Assembly (NCBI GenBank): GCA_004151065.3
Contig: NWUY0300136465.1
Span: 1 to 12,166, forward strand
Source of the DNA: Larix sibirica
Taxonomy: Eukaryota; Streptophyta; Pinopsida; Pinales; Pinaceae
Reading direction: 5' to 3'
Length of the DNA: 12,166 nt
Every line of letters begins with the position of its first letter. The stretch's first letter is position 1. Of the stretch, positions 8,521-12,166 are shown in pieces. Under the pieces are notes generated by a model. It was not told the DNA's origin and did not search any database. It saw nothing but the letters and a program-made list of their open reading frames with translations. The translations under genes and the position numbers were made by a program.

Positions 8521-8533
8521 AGCTCTGATACCA
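8521..8533 (-). other. primer-binding site for initiator tRNA-Met
   Basis: On the minus strand the sequence reads TGGTATCAGAGCT. Its first 12 bases are the standard complement of the 3' end of plant initiator tRNA-Met, used by many plant copia and gypsy elements to start minus-strand DNA synthesis. It is separated by three bases (AAG in sense) from an LTR end reading TGTTACA, which is the expected arrangement. Confidence 0.8.
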
Positions 8534-9060
8534 CTTTGTAACATACCCAAAAACTTCTTTCCACTATGGAGACCATGGGTACCCAATTCTATATTATGAA
8601 CTTATCCCTAATACCAATTTCGAATTTCTTTCCATAGACTTACAATACCCTTAATTTTAATAGAGGGAGTATATATACATAAAAATCAACAGTCAAATGT
8701 ACCCATGCCAGATTATGCAAACATTTCTCCCATGAATGCATCTATGCCATGACCATTAAATCTGTGGATTGAAATATTTCATCATAAGACATTAAGCAAA
8801 CACATAGCTTAAATTACAACCATGGCATTCACACAAAATTGGGAAACTTATCCTTTTAAAGGAAAATAGTCCCAAATTGGCTGCAAGCAAAAGACGTTCC
8901 TCCTAGCCATAGGTACTCTACCATACTTTCTCTTTCTACGATAGAGGCCACCCTAGAGCTGGGGCTATCAATCCACAAGGGGTGAAGTCTCTTAATTTCT
9001 CTACTCATCCCATTCCTCATCCTCCAAAATGTAGGGAATAACCAAAACACATACACATAT

Positions 9061-9127
9061 CCAATGCCAAAGCCATTTACATTTTTTCAAACCCCACTGG
9101 GAATACCCAGTGCCAAAACTCATTTAT
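9061..9127. repeat. imperfect direct repeat inside the LTR
   Basis: CCAATGCCAAAGCCATTTA (9061-9079) and CCAGTGCCAAAACTCATTTA (9107-9126) are close copies about 46 bases apart. The second copy includes the TATA box. A second, degraded core promoter unit is one possible origin. Confidence 0.45.
9095..9112. repeat. 7-base stem hairpin near predicted LTR start site
   Basis: CACTGGG and CCCAGTG flank a four-base AATA loop, so the RNA of either strand could fold. It overlaps the expected transcription start region of the LTR. Confidence 0.5.
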
Positions 9128-9128
9128 A
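9121..9128 (-). promoter_or_regulatory. TATA box of the LTR promoter
   Basis: In sense the sequence reads CTATAAATGAG, a good plant TATA box, placed where U3 should end. Transcription would start roughly 25-30 bases farther along the minus strand, near 9098, making 9387 to about 9100 the U3 part. The assignment rests on motif and position. Confidence 0.55.
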
Positions 9129-9387
9129 GTTGTCCCAACTCACTAGTGCTCACCCCCGATTAGCCTACGCAACACAAGGAATGGGACCACCTTCTTTGCT
9201 CAACAGACCCTCGAGCAGCCCCATCCCCTTCTAATGCTCTAGCACAGGCCGGCCATGGAATCCTTGTGTCAGGGCTCTAGGGACCTCGATTGTATGGCAT
9301 GTTTTCTTAGGCTCAATCTTAGATGGGTGGTCCCTAGAATGAATGACTGAATCCATGAATGAATGAGCCTCTAACCCAATTGTCACA

Positions 9388-10379
9388 TTATATATTTATG
9401 TATTTAACTTGCCAATGATGTGGCACTCGAGAGGAACCCACTTTTAACCTCTTAATCTACTCTTAGGATAATTAATAAGGTTAAGCATATTAAATTCGGT
9501 CTCATAACATGGCTTTAGGAAACTTAGGATAAAATCATCATGTAAGGTTTTCAAACAAGGGATAATGACTTAGATTAATAAGTCACTAGAGTCATCTCCT
9601 CCTTAGACCCCCTTTCTTATGCACTCCCCCCGCTTGTGCAGTCATAGGCCCCCATTTCTTCTTCATCCTTCTTCATCTACAATCTTTAGGGATTTTATAT
9701 TAATATCATTGTACATCATTGCAATACATTTGGTCATACTAGACCATTATGTCCAGCTTCTAGCTATTTCATGGTGTTAATGGGTTGAAATGACCCTAGC
9801 CAACAGTAGGGTTTATGCCCGACGAAAAGTTCCAATTTGACTAAGCACCATTTGGAATAGGGAACCCATCCGGATTTTGGCCCAACAACCATTAATGATT
9901 TTGGGTTGGAGCTAGTTACGGGTTGGTACTCAACCATCTACAGTTTTCTAAACTAAAGAATGAAATGTAGCTACTCTAAAATTAAAAATGCATGTGTCCG
10001 GACATGATTGGTAGTCATGAGAAGTAAGCACATAACCATACATGCTCCTTTCTTTCACCCATGAATTAGTTCATTGAGAATAGAGACAAGAATATGGGAA
10101 AATGGTTGTAAACCTAGAATACTCTAGCATTAAACAATCATTTACAGTCATGTACTCATAAATTTAGACAAATAGTTTCAGAAAAACATAAATAAGAGTG
10201 CAACAACCACACATAATAATAGTCCATAGTGTGGTATACATTCTTACACAATCTTGATGCTCAACAAATGCAACAAAATAGTCCACAACAAATACACACA
10301 AGAATCAAAGCTTCCCATAAACTGAGTTAGCCAAAAGTTGGCTTCTCCTCATTAACATTTTAGTAGTACATAAAAAGTT
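9388..10379. other. no gene seen; flank beyond the LTR
   Basis: This is about 1 kb of AT-rich sequence with no supported frame, RNA gene or element boundary. A purine-rich run occurs on the minus strand near 9630-9597 (AAGAAAGGGGG, then AAGGAGGAGATGA). It resembles a polypurine tract, but no matching LTR could be tied to it. The rest may be the 3' flank or untranslated part of the minus-strand relic upstream. Confidence 0.4.
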
Positions 10380-10801
10380 CTAGACCCAAAAACCCATTCT
10401 CATTTGATATCCTCTTATTTGACCTTTCAACCTCATAAATTGAATGGTTTCTTTGAGTAAGTGTCAAATTGTTTCCTCTTCCAGGGTCTTTTCATCTCCC
10501 CCCACCTTTCCTAAGATTTATTTATTTTCATCTTTATTTCATATGATGTATTTCTTCTATCAGGGGAATCTTTAATTACATTTGGAATTTTCACTTTATC
10601 TAATGGTTACCCCTCAACCTTGAATGTGATCTTCCTTTGTAATTTTTCTTTTCTTATTAAGGTGGCTTCACTAAAGTCAAATATCCCACCAATCTTCTCT
10701 TCAAAATTGTCCGTTACTTTTGTAATGAGGAGTCATTATGTGAATTCATATAATAGAAACTCTAGTGGTGTCTCTCCTAGTTTCATCCTCCTATGGTCCA
10801 T
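10380..10801 (-). pseudogene. coding-like relic, unknown protein C-terminus
   Basis: Read from an ATG at 10801, the minus strand gives about 93 sense codons to 10514. It is broken only by tandem TAA-TGA (10738-10733) and one TAA (10609). It includes RMKLGETPLEFLLYEF and KVTDNFEEKIGGIFDFSEAT. A shift at the C6 run 10498-10503 (G6 on this strand) moves into a second frame. That frame reads GDEKTLEEETI, a stop, then LLKETIQFMRLKGQIRGYQM, and ends at TAG 10382-10380. The composition is protein-like and the tail could form a coiled coil. I do not recognise a family. It might be the end of a dead gene or a transposon protein. Confidence 0.4.
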
Positions 10802-10994
10802 GCCCTTTTTTTCTTTTCTTTAAATATTATTAAAAGGGGAGCCATTTCAAGTAATTAATTACAAGTGTCTAATGAGAGCCAATGGATTCCTTGAAAGGCA
10901 TTGTGATTTTCTTGAATCTTCACTTGAATTGATGACGAGACAGGTTCCTTGGGATGGTTTGTCCGTTATTCTAAGACGAAATGTAAAGATTCTA

Positions 10995-11132
10995 TTTAAC
11001 ATACCAATTTTTCATGCTCCCCATCTTTGGATTATATGCTTTGTGCAGACATTGGCTAATTTAACTATGGAAATCTTCATTCTCACCCTTTCCTTTGATG
11101 TTTTTCTTCCCCTTTTTGTGACCTACACATAG
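10995..11132 (-). pseudogene. lysine-rich coding-like fragment
   Basis: One minus-strand frame reads KKGKKNIKGKGENEDFHS, a TAA at 11063-11061, then CLHKAYNPKMGSMKNWYVK to a TAG at 10994-10992. It lies between better-supported relic pieces on the same strand and may belong to the same dead ORF. An 86-codon frame on the plus strand covers the same DNA, so strand assignment is weak. Confidence 0.25.
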
Positions 11133-11140
11133 GTTTGAAT

Positions 11141-11377
11141 ATATATTATTAACCTAGTTTTAACAGTCATGAAATTAATTTTACATTTTCTAAAGTAAGA
11201 TTTAGGGCTAGGAGTACATCTCTATAGTTGCTCGACAACCGATAATAACACAAGGTGCCAGCCACGTTGCCCTTTCCGTGATGCTTCGACATGTCTTTCT
11301 GGTCTCCATTGGCCTAAGTCTACATCTCGTTAAATCTCCCAAAATTGTGTGACCTATTTTCACAAATCCACAACCAT
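11141..11377. other. short stretch between coding-like relics
   Basis: No separate feature is seen. On the minus strand the frame of the 11497-11378 fragment continues here past stops. It includes VTQFWEI and GQWRPERHVEASRKGQRGW, which suggests the relic extends to about 11235, but the evidence is composition only. Confidence 0.3.
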
Positions 11378-11497
11378 CTATTGCATTGGGTCACATCCCT
11401 TGTACATGCCTTTGAAATTGTGAAGAGTGTCAAAAGCCACCTCATGTTTGATTGCATCATATGGGCTTGCTGTAGAATTTGATCTAGTTGTCCTCAT
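11378..11497 (-). pseudogene. coding-like fragment of unknown family
   Basis: From an ATG at 11497 the minus strand reads MRTTRSNSTASPYDAIKHEV and FDTLHNFKGMYKGCDPMQ before TAG at 11380-11378. The same frame then continues past several stops with protein-like segments to about 11235. The region is AT-rich, so some chance openness is expected, but the residue mix is not that of random AT-rich DNA. No family recognised. Confidence 0.35.
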
Positions 11498-11568
11498 TTG
11501 TAGGGTTTGATATTTATTTTGTTTCTTTAATGACTTCCATGACTACCTCAATCGCTAGTAGCATGGTC

Positions 11569-11964
11569 TTATTTATATATTTTAACTATATTGCTCTTTG
11601 CTATGTTAGTATAACTTCTTTGGTGTCCCCAAACTGTGGGAGGTGGCATCATTCCATAAGTTTGTTTCAGGTTTGTTATGCTTGTTGGTACTTAGCAAAT
11701 GAAACCTCTATTTCCCATTCCAAATTAAAATCAATTGTCCTCGTATTGCATGATGACCTTCTTATCTTCCTCTTCTTCATCTGAAGATGCCCCGAGTACA
11801 ATATTTTATATGCTTATTACTCGCATGTAATCCATATCAATTTCCTAGCAGAAGATGATGGATTGGGCAAAGGGTGGTGGCCAGTCCAACACCTTTTCTA
11901 TGTAGACCACTAACATGTATCTTCTATATTTTTCTCTTACAATGTCCTCAAAAATACTTTCTAA
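11569..11964 (-). pseudogene. coding-like relic with acidic Ser/Glu patch
   Basis: One minus-strand frame runs from 11964 to TAA 11571-11569, about 131 codons with five internal stops (11847, 11808, 11733, 11727, 11694). It begins after a TGA at 11967-11965. It includes EDIVREKYRRYMLVVYIEKV, then LDWPPPFAQSII, then an acidic GASSDEEEEDKK patch (about 11784-11749). LKQTYGMMPPPTVWGHQRS follows. No domain is recognisable. It is on the same strand as, and upstream of, the other relic pieces, so all may derive from one decayed gene or transposon ORF. Confidence 0.4.
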
Positions 11965-11967
11965 TCA

Positions 11968-12166
11968 ACAATTTCAAACCACTAAAGGGGGCGCTCTATA
12001 TTTTTGTTTTGTTAGTGCTCGGAGTGCTAACAATAGTGCTTTATAGCGCTAGAAATCTCCTTTTGACAACACTCGGATTAACTTTTGTCTTTAATGAAGC
12101 GATATGAAATATTTTTTTTCTTTTGTTTTCTCGAATCTCCCTGACTTGTGGGAGTGGCCTGTGGTC
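11968..12166. other. right edge of window, no gene seen
   Basis: No supported frame is seen. A small cluster of AGTGCT/AGCGCT motifs lies at about 12014-12050. The plus-strand frame at 11874-12107 is a hydrophobic translation of T-rich sequence lying largely opposite the minus-strand relic and its upstream region, and is not supported as a gene. Confidence 0.4.

Larger units (their letters stand above)
6882..9387 (-). mobile_element. 5' part of an LTR retrotransposon (minus strand)
   Basis: On the minus strand the order is LTR (9387 to 8537), a 3-base spacer, a primer-binding site (8533 to 8521), then leader or interior sequence toward lower coordinates. It is interrupted by the LINE and probably continues through 81-1 and beyond the window. 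The primer-binding site, TG/CA LTR ends and TATA box are the direct evidence. No gag or pol domain is recognisable in the 1.6 kb visible. The element may therefore have a long leader, or be a non-autonomous type with a largely non-coding interior. Its other LTR is outside the window, so the two LTRs cannot be compared here. Confidence 0.62.
8537..9387 (-). repeat. 5' long terminal repeat of the LTR element
   Basis: The inner boundary is fixed by the primer-binding site: in sense the LTR ends ...GGGTATGTTACA. The outer boundary is set at 9387, where the sense strand begins TGTGACAATTGGG. TGTGACA and the reverse complement of TGTTACA match at six of seven positions, giving the short inverted ends and TG...CA termini typical of LTRs. 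The resulting 851 bp is a normal LTR length. A TATA box lies about 260 bases inside. The next five bases (TTATA at 9388-9392) would be one target-site copy. The inner end is firm. The outer end is the best candidate but is not proven. Confidence 0.62.

Noticed and set aside
8856-9056. 66-codon minus-strand frame inside the LTR
   Set aside because: It lies in the R/U5 part of the LTR, where no protein is expected, and has no family resemblance.
9597-9630. Polypurine tract and start of another LTR on the minus strand
   Set aside because: Purine-rich runs are present and one is followed by TGA, but no matching LTR end or second copy could be found in the window.
10620-10823. 67-codon plus-strand hydrophobic frame
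   Set aside because: It is antisense to a more convincing minus-strand relic. Phe/Leu/Ser richness follows from T-rich DNA.
10872-11132. 86-codon plus-strand frame
   Set aside because: It looks moderately protein-like but has no recognisable domain. Its hydrophobic second half follows from T-rich sequence, and the opposite strand also carries coding-like pieces. Left open rather than called a gene.
11488-11784. 98-codon plus-strand hydrophobic frame resembling a membrane protein
   Set aside because: It is the antisense of Lys/Glu-rich minus-strand relics. Apparent membrane segments are the usual mirror image of charged, A-rich coding sequence.
11874-12107. 77-codon plus-strand hydrophobic frame
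   Set aside because: It has the same antisense effect and no supporting motif.
1-12166. tRNA, rRNA, CRISPR array or defence-type gene cluster
   Set aside because: No cloverleaf, rRNA core sequence, regularly spaced repeats or intact gene cassette was seen. The content is eukaryotic retroelement sequence.

Overview
The window looks like repeat-rich intergenic DNA from a seed plant with a large, heavily methylated genome. A conifer or other gymnosperm would fit, but that is an inference. No intact gene is visible. What can be read are nested, decayed retroelements plus unidentified coding relics. The evidence for a plant is a non-LTR element with a plant-style ORF1 (DUF4283-like region and CX2CX4HX4C knuckle), an ORF2 carrying endonuclease, reverse transcriptase, zf-RVT and RNase H, and an LTR element primed by initiator tRNA-Met.

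Region 1 (82-6881): an apparently full-length L1-type LINE of about 6.76 kb on the + strand. It is bounded by a 21-bp target-site duplication (82-102 and 6861-6881, 18/21 identical) and ends in a short poly(A). ORF1 (176 to about 1367) and ORF2 (1485 to about 5733) can be followed end to end. They carry about 35 in-frame stops and a small number of frameshifts, several of them at A-runs. Key residues are lost: a knuckle Cys, the endonuclease Asn, and the first Asp of the RT catalytic pair. About 0.9 kb between RNase H and the 3' end contains further coding-like, partly coiled-coil sequence that I cannot assign.

Region 2 (6882-9387, probably continuing in 1-81): the 5' end of an LTR retrotransposon on the - strand. 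It shows a tRNA-iMet primer-binding site (8521-8533) and an 851-bp LTR (8537-9387) with TG/CA ends and a TATA box. It also has a 1.6-kb leader or internal region with little coding capacity. The LINE appears to have inserted into this element, in the opposite orientation.

Region 3 (9388-12166): about 1 kb with no recognisable gene, followed by broken coding-like frames on the - strand from about 11964 down to 10380. They include an acidic Ser/Glu patch and a Glu/Lys-rich tail, and I cannot assign them to a family.

The genes do not work together today. The window is a record of successive insertions followed by decay, dominated by changes compatible with cytosine deamination.
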